Assembly: GCA_014860745.1 (NCBI GenBank)
Contig: JACZJC010000064.1
Location: forward strand, 186,001 to 250,000
DNA length: 64,000 nt
Source of the DNA: Anaerolineales bacterium
Lineage (GTDB): Bacteria > Chloroflexota > Anaerolineae > Anaerolineales > Villigracilaceae
Reading direction: 5' to 3'
Shown here: positions 1 through 9,140 of the stretch, in pieces
Layout of the letters: each line of letters starts with the position of its first letter
How positions within the stretch are numbered: the first letter of the stretch is position 1
Program-made: the position numbers and the translations under genes
Notes under the pieces: generated by a model
What the model was told of the DNA's origin: nothing
What the model saw: the letters and a program-made list of their open reading frames with translations, nothing else
Databases searched by the model: none

Positions 1-47
1 AGGTGGATTAATTGTACCAAAAGGACTATACTTAAACGCGACTAAAC

Positions 48-2171
48 ATGCCAGAAGACCGCACACGTTCCCTGCTTGAACTATTGATCAATGTGAGCCG
101 TGAAGTTGCCACTGCATTGGACCTTCGCACGGTCTTGCAGCGATTGCTCTTTGCAGCCATCCAATATGTTGGCGGAGAACGCGGAAGTATTGTTGTGTTG
201 GATGACATGGGGAAACCCGTCGACGCGACCATTGTGTATGGAAAGCAATTCCACGACCACACCACACAACAGCTGCGAGAAACGATGGAGCGTGGCCTGG
301 CAGGATGGGTGGTTCAGCACCGCAAGTCTGCCCTAGTGCCTGATACCAGCAAGGATGACCGCTGGCTGCGCCGCGCAGACGATTCCGTGGAGAAGAGCGG
401 AGCTAAATCCGCTATTTGCGTTCCGTTGGTTGCGCGCGAAAGGCTGGTGGGAGTTCTTACTCTTGTTCATTCCGTTCCCAATGCATTTAATGAAGAACAT
501 TTGGATCTGATGCAGACGATTGCCGACCAGGCCAGTGTGGCGGTTTTGAACGCCCGCCTGTACACCGAAAGCCAGCGGACGGCCCGCGTCATGTCTGCGC
601 TGGCAGAGGGCGCGGCGGCGATCAACACGTCTCTCGAGATGCCGGACGTTTGGCGGCGCATTCTCAACCAGACGATGCAAGCATTGCAGGTGGAAACTGT
701 TGCCCTTGCGTTGCTCAACACGGGCGGCAATGATCTGGTCTTCCATGCTGCGGCGGGACATAATTCTGGCAACATTCCCGGAAGGCATATCCCTGCCGGG
801 CAAGGGTTGGCAGGGATGGTTATTCGGCAAGGGCACGGCCTTGTAGTGCCGGCTGTCAAAGCCGAATCCCATTTTGGTGAAGAAGACAAGTTCGTGGGCA
901 TCGACATGCGCGCGCTTGCCATAGCCCCGATCCAATCTCAGGGAAAAGTCATCGGTGTGCTGGAGGCGTTCAATCCCATCTCAGGCGCCTTCGACCCTGA
1001 TGCCATGGTAGTGATGACCGGCCTGGGCAGCCTGGCTGGGACGACCATCCAGAATGCCGAGCTTTTCGAGCGGTTGCAAAAGGCGCACAAGCATTACCAC
1101 GAATTGTTCGAAGACAGCGTTGATACCATCCTCATTACAGACTGGGAAGGCAGGGTGTTGGAGGCCAACCGTCAGGCTGTTAAGTTGAGCGGCTACAGCG
1201 TTGAACAGCTTCATTCCATGAGCATCGACCAGCTTCATGAAGTGAACTGGAACAAGACCGGGTTGAACTTCGAGGCGCTCAAACGCGACCAGGAATGTGA
1301 TTATGAAACCAGCATTCACCGTCAGGACGGCGGCTCCACTCCTATCGAGGTATATGCGCGCCGCGTGGAATTTGAAGAGACCGACTCGATCCAGTGGATT
1401 CTGAGGGATATTTCCGAACGCAAGGAACTGGATTCCCTGCGCGACGATATGACCTCCATGATCTATCACGACCTGCGCTCGCCGCTTGGAAACATTGTCT
1501 CAAGCCTGGAAATGATGAGCGGTTTGATCCCTGCGGATGAAACCTTGACTACGATGTTCAATATTGCACGGAACTCCACCGCCCGCATCCAGCGATTGGT
1601 GAATTCCCTGCTGGATATCAACCGCCTTGAAGCAGGCCACCAGATCGTAGACCAGAATTCCGTGGACCCGGTGGCTCTTGTGCGTGAAGCGATCCGTGAT
1701 GTTGAGCCGGGCGTGAACGGACGACAGCAAACCTTGATCAACAAGGCGACAAATGTGCTTCCGTTGATTTGGGTGGATGTGGACATGGTTCACCGCGTCT
1801 TCATCAATCTCTTGGAAAACGCGATCAAGTTCACGCCAGTAGAGGGGCGCATCGAGATCGGCGCGCAAACCACAGACGGCGTTTTTGTAAAATTCTGGGT
1901 TCGAGATAACGGCCCTGGCATTTCAACTTCCGACCAGGAACGCATCTTCGACAAATTCACCCGACTACGTGGCAGGGATCGGCCCGGCGGGCTGGGCGTC
2001 GGCCTGGCTTTTTGCCGGCTTGCCGTACTTGGGCATGGCGGTGAGATCTGGCTGGAAAGCGAAGTGGGAAAAGGCACCACCTTCTGGCTCACATTGCCGG
2101 TCGCGCAAAAGAAAGCCACTGGCCAGCTCAAGCGTCAAACCGGCAGATTAACCATCAAGCCGGATAAATAA
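48..2171 (+). CDS. GAF-GAF-PAS sensor histidine kinase
   Basis: Cytoplasmic-looking hybrid sensor kinase of 707 aa with no membrane segment. Two GAF domains (about residues 20-170 and 190-340) are followed by a PAS domain (about 350-470, beginning YHELFEDSVDTILITD), a HisKA domain with the phospho-acceptor H474 in MIYHDLRSPL, and a HATPase_c domain with the N box INLLENAIKF, G1 DNGPGI and G2 GGLGVGLAF. In-frame stops at 9 and 33 make the ATG at 48 the first start available. No response regulator lies next to it, so the partner is unknown. The GAF/PAS architecture suggests sensing of a small molecule, redox state or light, but the ligand cannot be read from sequence. Confidence 0.9.
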   Translation: MPEDRTRSLLELLINVSREVATALDLRTVLQRLLFAAIQYVGGERGSIVVLDDMGKPVDATIVYGKQFHDHTTQQLRETMERGLAGWVVQHRKSALVPDTSKDDRWLRRADDSVEKSGAKSAICVPLVARERLVGVLTLVHSVPNAFNEEHLDLMQTIADQASVAVLNARLYTESQRTARVMSALAEGAAAINTSLEMPDVWRRILNQTMQALQVETVALALLNTGGNDLVFHAAAGHNSGNIPGRHIPAGQGLAGMVIRQGHGLVVPAVKAESHFGEEDKFVGIDMRALAIAPIQSQGKVIGVLEAFNPISGAFDPDAMVVMTGLGSLAGTTIQNAELFERLQKAHKHYHELFEDSVDTILITDWEGRVLEANRQAVKLSGYSVEQLHSMSIDQLHEVNWNKTGLNFEALKRDQECDYETSIHRQDGGSTPIEVYARRVEFEETDSIQWILRDISERKELDSLRDDMTSMIYHDLRSPLGNIVSSLEMMSGLIPADETLTTMFNIARNSTARIQRLVNSLLDINRLEAGHQIVDQNSVDPVALVREAIRDVEPGVNGRQQTLINKATNVLPLIWVDVDMVHRVFINLLENAIKFTPVEGRIEIGAQTTDGVFVKFWVRDNGPGISTSDQERIFDKFTRLRGRDRPGGLGVGLAFCRLAVLGHGGEIWLESEVGKGTTFWLTLPVAQKKATGQLKRQTGRLTIKPDK

Positions 2172-2245
2172 GGTTTTCAGGAATCCCCGCTGGAGAATTA
2201 AACTTTTCGGAGATCCATATTCCGCTATTTTTTGTCAGGAGTATC

Positions 2246-3103
2246 ATGCAGGAAATTTCAAAGAACATTCAAATCGAGGACCAATATCCCGGCGTGACCC
2301 TGGGAGTCATTGTGACCCAGCGCGGGTTGATCCAGATCGACGCGCCGCCCTCTCCTGAAGATGCCCGTTCATGGCGCGCCGCGCTTATGAATCTTGGCGG
2401 CGGCATGGAACGTGTGCTCATTAATCTGGATGCGCACCCCGACCGAACCCTCGGCGCGCGCGCCATGGATTGCACGGTCATCGCGCATGAGAAGACTGCC
2501 AATACCTTTCGCACCCGCCCGAGTACATTCAAGGCTCAAGGCGAAGAAACAGGAGCCGATTGGGAATCGATTGCCGGGCTTGGAAGTGTGCGCTGGTCTC
2601 CGCCTGAAATTTCCTTCGCCGACCAGATGACATTGCATTGGAGCGACTCGCCCGTCTTTCTCGAACATCATCCCGGGCCGTCCAACGGCTCGATTTGGGT
2701 GCATTTGCCGGGCGAAAAGATCCTCTTTATTGGCGACGCCGTGCTAAAGAACCAGCCGCCTTTCCTTGCGGGTTCGAATCTAAAAGCCTGGCTTGAATCG
2801 CTCAACATTCTGCTGGATTCATCTTTCAAGGGATATACCTTCGTCAGCAGCCGCGGCGGCTTGGTGAATACAAGCGCCATCAAATCTCAATACGACTTCC
2901 TCAAGCATGTCAGCGATAAACTGGATAAGATCATCGCGAAGAAACCGAATCCCGCCGCGACCGAAAAAATGGTCACTTCCCTGTTGACATGGTTCAAAGC
3001 CCCGGCAGCGCGCCAAAAGCAATTCGCCCAGCGCCTGCGATATGGGCTGCTCCATTACAACTCGCGCCATCACCATGCCTCCACCCAGCCCTATGAGGAT
3101 TAA
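2246..3103 (+). CDS. Metallo-beta-lactamase-fold protein with degenerate metal site
   Basis: A 285-aa protein with the layout of an MBL-fold hydrolase: N-terminal strand pairs, a segment where the HxHxDH motif should lie, then a downstream HHPGPSNGS and an LFIGDAVL stretch that match the later MBL motifs. The first metal motif reads NLDAHPDRTLG, so two of its usual histidines are replaced. It may therefore bind metal differently or have lost hydrolase activity. A good ribosome site (CAGGAG) precedes ATG 2246. It is the first gene of a tightly packed run and its TAA shares a base with the ATG of the asparaginase gene. Substrate unknown. Confidence 0.7.
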   Translation: MQEISKNIQIEDQYPGVTLGVIVTQRGLIQIDAPPSPEDARSWRAALMNLGGGMERVLINLDAHPDRTLGARAMDCTVIAHEKTANTFRTRPSTFKAQGEETGADWESIAGLGSVRWSPPEISFADQMTLHWSDSPVFLEHHPGPSNGSIWVHLPGEKILFIGDAVLKNQPPFLAGSNLKAWLESLNILLDSSFKGYTFVSSRGGLVNTSAIKSQYDFLKHVSDKLDKIIAKKPNPAATEKMVTSLLTWFKAPAARQKQFAQRLRYGLLHYNSRHHHASTQPYED

Positions 3104-4158
3104 TGTATTCAGCCCTGCCCATCCTTGAACTCATCCGCGGCAAGGTGGTTGAATCCACGCATTTCGGTTCCATCGTGGTTGTGGACTCAATCGGCAAGAT
3201 CCTGCACTCCCACGGCGACCCTGACACGGTCGCCTTTTTGCGTTCCTCCGCCAAACCATTTCAAGCCCTCCCTTTTGTGGAACAGGGCGGCGTGGAACAT
3301 TTCTCCTACACCCAGGCCGAGCTTGCCCTTTCCTGCGCCTCACACGAGACCTCGCAAATGCACATCGATACCGTGCAGGGGATGCAGTTGAAGATTGGGA
3401 TTCAGGAAAAATATTTGCAATGCGGCCCGCACCTGCCGGGAGATGCGAAGAAATTGCGCGAGGTTATCAAAAACGGCATTCCCCCCACGGCCAATTTCAA
3501 TAACTGTTCCGGTAAACACACCACCATGCTGGCCTTTGCCAAAATGCGCGGATTGCCTCTCGAAAATTATCTCGACTTCGACCATCCCATCCAAAAAGAT
3601 ATTTTGAAAACATTTCCCGAAATGTGCGGCATGGAAGTGGAAAAGATCGAACTTGGCATAGACGGTTGCTCCGCGCCAAACTTTGCGGTTCCATTGGTCA
3701 ACGCCGCGCTTGGCATGGCAAGGTTGTGCGATCCGCGTGAATTGAGTAAAGAGCGCGCCGCCGCCTGTCAAAAAATCACGGATGCAATGACCTCTCATCC
3801 GGAAATGGTCAGTAATTATGGCGAATTCGATTGCGAGTTGATGAAAACCGCTGAAGGAAAAATCATCACCAAGCGCGGCGCGGAAGGTTTTCAGATCATC
3901 GGCTTGATGCCCGGCATCTACGGGGAAAGAGGCGTGGGCATTGCCTTCAAGGTGACAGACGGCGACCGGTCAACGATGAACGATGAGCTTGAAACCACTT
4001 CACGCGTCCGGCCGGCAACCACGCTCGAGATCTTGAAACAGCTCAAAGCGTTGAATGAGGCGCAGCTTCAATCGCTTGCAAAATTCGGCCCCGAAAAAAC
4101 GCTCAAAAACTATGCTGGTCTGGTCACCGGCAAATCGAAACCTGCATTCAAACTTTAA
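3103..4158 (+). CDS. L-asparaginase II family protein
   Basis: A 351-aa protein of the Asparaginase_II family (the thermolabile, Rhizobium-type group, unrelated to E. coli AnsA/AnsB), predicted to hydrolyse L-asparagine to aspartate and ammonia in the cytoplasm. Family hallmarks visible are the SSAKPFQALP segment, CASHETS, CGPHLP, NNCSGKHTTMLAFA and GIDGCSAPNFAVPL, which supply the conserved Ser, Lys and Cys residues. No signal peptide is seen. The start overlaps the preceding stop (TAATG), so it is probably translationally coupled, and its own TAA overlaps the next ATG in the same way. Confidence 0.88.
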   Translation: MYSALPILELIRGKVVESTHFGSIVVVDSIGKILHSHGDPDTVAFLRSSAKPFQALPFVEQGGVEHFSYTQAELALSCASHETSQMHIDTVQGMQLKIGIQEKYLQCGPHLPGDAKKLREVIKNGIPPTANFNNCSGKHTTMLAFAKMRGLPLENYLDFDHPIQKDILKTFPEMCGMEVEKIELGIDGCSAPNFAVPLVNAALGMARLCDPRELSKERAAACQKITDAMTSHPEMVSNYGEFDCELMKTAEGKIITKRGAEGFQIIGLMPGIYGERGVGIAFKVTDGDRSTMNDELETTSRVRPATTLEILKQLKALNEAQLQSLAKFGPEKTLKNYAGLVTGKSKPAFKL

Positions 4159-4829
4159 TGGCCGCAATAAAACTGCAAGCCCGCGCGATTCGAATCCATG
4201 AAACGCTGTTGAAATCATTTGGCGAACCCATCTGGCGCAATCCGCTGCCCGCCATCGATGAACTCGTCTCCACCATCCTCTCGCAAAACACGAACGACAT
4301 CAACCGCGACCGCGCCTTCAATGCCCTGCGCACTAAATTCCCGACCTGGGAAGCAGTGCGCGACGCGAGGACAAATGATGTGATTGCGGCGATCAAACCG
4401 GCAGGGCTTGCCAACCAAAAGGGACCGCGCATTCAACAAGTCCTGCGCGCCATTACCGAAGAACGCGGCTCGCTCCATCTGGACTTTTTAGCCGGTCTGC
4501 CCATCGAAGAGGCGCGCGCCTGGCTGACGAAGTTCAACGGCGTGGGACCAAAGACGGCCGCCATTGTGTTATGTTTTTCATTGGGCATGCCCGCCTTTCC
4601 AGTGGATACGCATGTCTATCGCGTCACCGGCCGCCTCGGCCTGCGCCCTGAAAAGATGACCGTGGAACAGGCACACCCGCATCTCGAATCCGTTTTTCCG
4701 CCCGATACCTATTACGCCGCACATCTCAACATCATTCGTTTGGGGCGTGAGATTTGCAATGCCAGAAAGCCATTGTGCCCGAAATGCCCCATTAATGAGT
4801 TGTGTGAGTACAAAGAGAAGACGATATAG
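4158..4829 (+). CDS. nth: Endonuclease III-like DNA glycosylase/AP lyase
   Basis: A 223-aa HhH-GPD protein that would excise oxidised pyrimidines and nick AP sites in base-excision repair. The helix-hairpin-helix and active site are clear: FNGVGPKTAA places the catalytic Lys at K132 and FPVDTHV the catalytic Asp at D150. The C-terminal 4Fe-4S motif C-x6-C-x2-C-x5-C is intact (CNARKPLCPKCPINELC). Length is normal for Nth. The start overlaps the asparaginase stop by one base. A specialised paralogue with another substrate preference cannot be excluded. Confidence 0.9.
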   Translation: MAAIKLQARAIRIHETLLKSFGEPIWRNPLPAIDELVSTILSQNTNDINRDRAFNALRTKFPTWEAVRDARTNDVIAAIKPAGLANQKGPRIQQVLRAITEERGSLHLDFLAGLPIEEARAWLTKFNGVGPKTAAIVLCFSLGMPAFPVDTHVYRVTGRLGLRPEKMTVEQAHPHLESVFPPDTYYAAHLNIIRLGREICNARKPLCPKCPINELCEYKEKTI

Positions 4830-4865
4830 CGTAGAAAATGTAGTAGGACAGAGAAGCAATTCCTT

Positions 4866-5330
4866 ATGGATATTCCCCCTATCAGCATCGCTTTGGAAAA
4901 ACTGGGCGTGCCGCATAAAATCTTTCGGCATGAGACGCCCGTCACATCCTTTGAACAGGCTGCCAGTGACCGGGGCCAGCGCCCCTCGCAGGTGGTGCGG
5001 AGCATTCTGTTCCGCGTGGCGGAGGATGAATTTATAATGGCCCTGGTCGCCGGGCCGGGCCAGGTTTCATGGAAGGTTTTGCGGAAGCTGCTTGGGCGTT
5101 CCCGCGTTTCGATGGCGAGTGAAAAGGAAGTCCTTGCTGTAACTGGATATCAAATTGGGACGGTGGGGCCGTTCGGTTTGCCGAGTCCGCTCAAGGTGTT
5201 GATTGAGGCGGGCGTGATGAACGAGGAGGAAGTATCCATCGGGTCAGGGATGCGTAACACGGCGGTCATTTTGAAGAGCGCGGACCTGTACAATGCTTTG
5301 CCGGATGCGGAAGTTGTGGAATTAATATAA
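4866..5330 (+). CDS. YbaK/ProX-type aminoacyl-tRNA deacylase domain protein
   Basis: A 154-aa stand-alone YbaK/EbsC-like domain. Family members hydrolyse mischarged aminoacyl-tRNAs such as Cys-tRNAPro or Ala-tRNAPro. Visible features are the N-terminal HKIFRHE segment, the central VVRSILFR strand and the GSGMRNTAVILKSADL end. In canonical members the central strand carries a conserved Lys (K-T-L-V/L) that contacts the substrate. Here it reads R-S-I-L, a conservative but unusual change. It lies 36 bases after nth in the same direction. Confidence 0.75.
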   Translation: MDIPPISIALEKLGVPHKIFRHETPVTSFEQAASDRGQRPSQVVRSILFRVAEDEFIMALVAGPGQVSWKVLRKLLGRSRVSMASEKEVLAVTGYQIGTVGPFGLPSPLKVLIEAGVMNEEEVSIGSGMRNTAVILKSADLYNALPDAEVVELI

Positions 5331-5380
5331 AAATCGAGTGCAATGACAGGTCATTGCACTCCAAAACTTGGAGAACATTC

Positions 5381-6226
5381 ATGTCTATCACCAAACAACG
5401 CACACTGGATTTCCTCGATATCGAATGGAAGACGTACATCGAACGCTTCAACCGCCTGCCTGTGGAAATTGGGCAAAAGCGCGTGGAGAATCAAGGCTAT
5501 CAGCAATTCCGTGATATGCTGGCGCACATCCTCGCGTGGTGGGAGGAGGCGATGCCGGTCATCCTTGCGGTTGCCGAAGACCGTGGATATGAACGCAGAA
5601 AATACGACTACGATGTTTTCAATGCGGAAGCTGTGGCGAAGTATAAGGATTGGGACGAAGCGAAGTTCCTGGCCCGGTTCGAGGAAATGCGTCAGAAAAG
5701 CGCGGCAGACCTCAGGTCCATGAATGAGGCGGCATGGGAGAATCGCCGGGTGCGGGCATGGGTCAATGGCGTCTTCATCGAACATGCGCGCGAGCATCTT
5801 GTGGCTTTGAGCCGCTTTCTGACGTTGGATACGCTCGAGAACGAGTGGAAGGAATATGTCGAACGATTCGAGAAGGTCGAAGACAAGGATGCCTTTCTGA
5901 AAAAACAGGGGGTTGGGAATTTCCGCGAATTGCTGGGGCATGTGATCGCCTGGTGGGAGGTTGGTGAGCGCATTATCAAGGGAATTCTGAACGACCCGAA
6001 TTTTAAAGGGGAGGAACCCGAGACAGATTCTTTCAACGCGGAATTGATCGTAAAATATGGAAAACGATCCGATGCGGAAGTACGAAAGGAATTCGAAGAG
6101 AAACGATTGGAATTGATCAGGCTTGTAAGCAGCCTGCCGGAGGAGGCTTTCACCAACAGGGAGATCGAAGGCTGGCTTGCGGCGGATGTGGTCGAGCATT
6201 TTGATGAGCACGCCATTAACGGGTGA
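5381..6226 (+). CDS. Tandem ClbS/DfsB-family four-helix protein
   Basis: The 281-aa product is an internal duplication of a ClbS/DfsB (DinB superfamily) domain: roughly residues 1-145 and 146-281. Both halves share the order TLD-x3-EWK-x-Y-ER-F, an HxxAWWE motif (HILAWWEE and HVIAWWEV), FNAE and a terminal H-x2-EH. Single-domain relatives include the colibactin-protective hydrolase ClbS, but many are uncharacterised. The ATG at 5381 follows a good ribosome site (TTGGAG). An in-frame TTG at 5354 is less likely. Function cannot be assigned beyond the fold. Confidence 0.72.
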   Translation: MSITKQRTLDFLDIEWKTYIERFNRLPVEIGQKRVENQGYQQFRDMLAHILAWWEEAMPVILAVAEDRGYERRKYDYDVFNAEAVAKYKDWDEAKFLARFEEMRQKSAADLRSMNEAAWENRRVRAWVNGVFIEHAREHLVALSRFLTLDTLENEWKEYVERFEKVEDKDAFLKKQGVGNFRELLGHVIAWWEVGERIIKGILNDPNFKGEEPETDSFNAELIVKYGKRSDAEVRKEFEEKRLELIRLVSSLPEEAFTNREIEGWLAADVVEHFDEHAING

Positions 6227-6229
6227 CCC

Positions 6230-6715
6230 ATGGAACATATTGTTTATCTTGCACTTGGAAGCAACCTTGGCAATCGTCTTGCCAATTTAAAAAATGCGGT
6301 CAGCAATCTCACGCCGCAAATGAATGTGAAGAAAAAATCGCTTGTGTATGAAACTCCGCCCTGGGGTTTCAAGGAGCAGCCGGCATTTCTGAACCAGGTT
6401 GTGATGGCGGAAACCTACCTTGAGCCGGAAGCCCTGCTTGGGCATTTGAAGCGGCTGGAGGCTGCGTTGGGACGCGAACCGAGTTTTCAGAACGGCCCGC
6501 GTTTGATCGATATCGATATTTTGTTTTTCGATGATGTGATCCTTGAATCCCCGCAGTTGGTGATTCCGCATCCGCGTTTGCAGCAGCGGGCGTTCGTGCT
6601 TGTGCCGTTGCATGACATAGCGCCCGGCCTGGTTCATCCCGGGCTGGGCAAGCCGGTCAGTGAACTGCTGCTGGATGTAGACCGTTTGAACATCGTTGAG
6701 TATAAAGGGAAGTAG
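6230..6715 (+). CDS. folK: 2-amino-4-hydroxy-6-hydroxymethyldihydropteridine diphosphokinase
   Basis: HPPK (161 aa) transfers pyrophosphate from ATP to 6-hydroxymethyl-7,8-dihydropterin in folate synthesis. The sequence has the N-terminal ALGSNLGNR signature, FLNQVV, and the catalytic GPRLIDIDILFFDD segment with the two Mg-binding aspartates, followed by IPHPRLQQRAFVL. The ATG lies three bases after the preceding stop. No other folate gene is adjacent. Confidence 0.93.
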   Translation: MEHIVYLALGSNLGNRLANLKNAVSNLTPQMNVKKKSLVYETPPWGFKEQPAFLNQVVMAETYLEPEALLGHLKRLEAALGREPSFQNGPRLIDIDILFFDDVILESPQLVIPHPRLQQRAFVLVPLHDIAPGLVHPGLGKPVSELLLDVDRLNIVEYKGK

Positions 6716-6803
6716 TCTTTTATCCCCGCTGGGTGGGACGATGGCAGTCGATACCAGCGGGCAGATAAAAATATCAAGTGTTTTTGAAGCATGCCGGTTA
6801 CGA

Positions 6804-6830
6804 CACTTGCACCTGGCGCAAGTGCAGGTG
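6804..6830. repeat. Nested alternative hairpins between folK and the FAH gene
   Basis: CACTTGC (6804-6810) can pair with GCAAGTG (6818-6824), or CACCTG (6810-6815) with CAGGTG (6825-6830). The two stems are mutually exclusive. No U-run follows, so this is not a typical terminator. It is probably an interspersed repeat remnant. Confidence 0.4.
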
Positions 6831-6895
6831 TATGTCCTGCAAATACACGCGGGGCTGCCCGACCGGCGGAGTAAAGTAAAAAAAGGAATCATTCG

Positions 6896-7654
6896 ATGAG
6901 AATTATCCGTTATCAAAATAACGAAGGCGCCGTCGTCTACGGCTGGATGCTGGAAGATAAGGTGGGTGAGATTCAGGGAAATATTTTTGGCGAGTATCGC
7001 CGCCGCGAGGCTAGGACTCCGCTTAAGGAATTGAAACTGCTCGCGCCCTGCGAGCCGAGCAAGATCATCTGTGTGGGGCGCAACTATGTGGAGCATGCCA
7101 GGGAATTGGGAAATGAAGTTCCCAAAGTGCCGCTCATCTTTTTGAAGCCGCCTTCGTCGATCATCTCGAATGGAGAAAATATTATCCTGCCGCCGCAGTC
7201 CAGACAGGTGGAACATGAAGCGGAGCTGGTCGTTGTCATTGGCAGCCGCGCAAAGAATGTCACTTCGGAAACGGCCAAGGAAAACATCTTCGGTTACACC
7301 ATTGGCAATGACGTCACTGCCCGCGACCTGCAAAAAACGGACGGCCAATGGACCCGCGCGAAAGGCTTCGATACCTTCTGTTCCTTCGGCCCGTGGATCG
7401 ATACCGACTTCGACCCATCCGACGCGGTGGTGACCTGCCGCGTGAATGGACAAATGCGCCAGATGGCATCCACGCGTGATATGGTTTTCAATGTCGGTAC
7501 GTTGATCGCGTACATTTCATCCGTGATGACACTGGAGCCCGGCGACATCATTTTCACCGGCACGCCGGCAGGCGTGGGTGAGTTGAAGAACGGCGATGTG
7601 GTGGATGTGGAGATCGAGGGGTTGGGGAAGTTGAGCAATCCGGTGAAGTTGTAA
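6896..7654 (+). CDS. Fumarylacetoacetate hydrolase (FAH) family protein
   Basis: A 252-aa FAH-domain enzyme. The family covers 2-hydroxyhepta-2,4-diene-1,7-dioate isomerases, acylpyruvases and oxaloacetate decarboxylases, all metal-dependent. Conserved pieces are CVGRNYVEHARELG, the KPPSS loop, the metal ligands in VEHEAELVVVIG (E-x-E), NDVTARDLQ with the catalytic Lys-bearing RAKGFDTFCSFGPW, and the C-terminal FTGTPAGVG. The ribosome site AAAAGGAA precedes ATG 6896. The exact substrate is not determinable, and no catabolic operon surrounds it. Confidence 0.85.
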   Translation: MRIIRYQNNEGAVVYGWMLEDKVGEIQGNIFGEYRRREARTPLKELKLLAPCEPSKIICVGRNYVEHARELGNEVPKVPLIFLKPPSSIISNGENIILPPQSRQVEHEAELVVVIGSRAKNVTSETAKENIFGYTIGNDVTARDLQKTDGQWTRAKGFDTFCSFGPWIDTDFDPSDAVVTCRVNGQMRQMASTRDMVFNVGTLIAYISSVMTLEPGDIIFTGTPAGVGELKNGDVVDVEIEGLGKLSNPVKL

Positions 7655-7661
7655 ATTTTTC

Positions 7662-7722
7662 TGTCATTGCGAGCCGCGCACTTGCTCTTAGCGGCGAAAG
7701 AACACGCCCTCGTAATGACGAG
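7662..7722. repeat. Palindromic interspersed repeat, TGTCATTGCGAG type
   Basis: Begins TGTCATTGCGAG and ends with the near-complement CTCGTAATGACGAG about 50 bases later, forming a terminal inverted repeat. A longer relative lies at 19631-19756 with the same ends. Non-coding and intergenic, it resembles a REP- or MITE-like element. Confidence 0.7.
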
Positions 7723-7742
7723 AATAACTTTAGGAGTTCATT

Positions 7743-9140
7743 ATGCCCACAAAAGAATTTCAAACCTTCCTTCAAAAATACCCTGCCTATAAAAAAACAG
7801 AATCCATCGATGCGTTGCGGAAAAAAGATTATGCGCGGCTGGATGATGCCGAGCATGTCTATCTCGATTACACGGGCGGTGGCATTTACGCCGAGTCGCA
7901 GATTCAAAAGCATCATCAATTGCTCAAGGAAGGTGTCTTCGGAAACCCGCATTCCTCCAACCCTACCTCGCTTGCTGCCACACATCTTGTTGAAGGCGCG
8001 CGCGAATACATCCTCAAATTCTTCAACGCGGACCCGGATGAATATCTTGCAATCTTCACTTCCAATGCCAGCGGCGCGCTCAAACTCGTCGGTGAAAGTT
8101 ACCCGTTCCCAAACGGCCGCTATCTCTTAACCTTCGACAACCATAACTCTGTAAATGGGATTCGGGAATTTGCCCACGCCCGCGGAGCGGATGTGACCTA
8201 TATTCCCGTCATGCTCCCGGACATGCGCGTGGACGCTTCGCAGCTTAACCTTGAGCTGGCCCGCCCTTCGAAAAGCGGAAACAACCTTTTTGCATTCCCC
8301 GCGCAATCGAACTTCTCCTCCGTCAAACATCCGCTCGAATGGATCGAGAAAGCCCACGCTCATGGCTGGGACGTTTTGCTCGATGCGGCGGCTTACGTCC
8401 CCACCAACAAACTTGATTTGAGTAAAGTCAAACCTGATTTTGTGCCGATCTCCTTTTATAAAATCTTCGGCTACCCCACAGGGCTTGGCGCATTGCTCGC
8501 GCGCAAGTCTGCTCTGGCAAAGTTACACCGTCCGTGGTTTGCAGGCGGGACCATCACCGTCGCGTCGGTGCAGGGTGATAAATATTATCTCGCCGAGGGG
8601 GCTACCGCCTTTGAAGACGGGACGCTCGATTACCTTAACATCCCCGCGCTGGAAATTGGATTGAAGCACATCGAGTCCATCGGCTATGATGTGATCGGGG
8701 AGAGAGTCAAGGCGCTGACAGGCTGGCTGCTGGAAAACCTCACATCCATGAAACACAGCAACGGGGAGCCATTGGTTCGGGTTTTTGGACCCACTTCAAC
8801 GGAGGGAAGAGGCGGGGCGGTCACCGTCAATTTTTACGACAAAAACGACAAAGCCTTCGATCACCGCTTCATCGAAAACGAGGCCAACAAGGTTAACATC
8901 TCCCTGCGGACCGGCTGCTTTTGCAATCCCGGCGCGGGCGAAGTGGCTCTCGGCATCTCCCGCGTGGAACTGGATGTGTGTTTCACCCGCCCCGAACACG
9001 AAGACAGATTGTCCATTGATGATTTCCGCCTGTGCATTGATGGCAAATCATCCGGTGCAGTGAGAATTTCGGTGGGCATGGTCACCAATTTCAACGATGT
9101 GCAGGCTTTTCTATCATTTGCAAAAGGTTTGTTGAGTTGA
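7743..9140 (+). CDS. MOCOS-like class V aminotransferase / cysteine desulfurase fold
   Basis: A 465-aa PLP-dependent enzyme most like the N-terminal NifS-type domain of molybdenum-cofactor sulfurase. Visible are the N-terminal VYLDYTGGG, the PLP-binding Lys K240 in SFYKIFGYPTG, and the cysteine-bearing loop RTGCFCNPG with C392 and C394, where family members carry the persulfide. The MOSC domain that follows in eukaryotic MOCOS is absent. A good site (TAGGAG) precedes the ATG. moaA lies about 3 kb away, which is suggestive but not an operon link. Sulfur transfer is plausible; the acceptor is unknown. Confidence 0.75.
   Translation: MPTKEFQTFLQKYPAYKKTESIDALRKKDYARLDDAEHVYLDYTGGGIYAESQIQKHHQLLKEGVFGNPHSSNPTSLAATHLVEGAREYILKFFNADPDEYLAIFTSNASGALKLVGESYPFPNGRYLLTFDNHNSVNGIREFAHARGADVTYIPVMLPDMRVDASQLNLELARPSKSGNNLFAFPAQSNFSSVKHPLEWIEKAHAHGWDVLLDAAAYVPTNKLDLSKVKPDFVPISFYKIFGYPTGLGALLARKSALAKLHRPWFAGGTITVASVQGDKYYLAEGATAFEDGTLDYLNIPALEIGLKHIESIGYDVIGERVKALTGWLLENLTSMKHSNGEPLVRVFGPTSTEGRGGAVTVNFYDKNDKAFDHRFIENEANKVNISLRTGCFCNPGAGEVALGISRVELDVCFTRPEHEDRLSIDDFRLCIDGKSSGAVRISVGMVTNFNDVQAFLSFAKGLLS

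Noticed and set aside
1-47. End of an upstream gene at the left edge
   Set aside because: Too short to judge; stops occur in the frame shared with the kinase gene and no family is recognisable.
333-935. 200-aa antisense open frame inside the histidine kinase gene
   Set aside because: Lies wholly within a clear coding region, has no ribosome site and no recognisable domain; GC-rich codon bias produces such frames.
6287-7453. 388-aa minus-strand frame across folK and the FAH gene
   Set aside because: Antisense to two well-supported genes, with no ribosome site and no domain.
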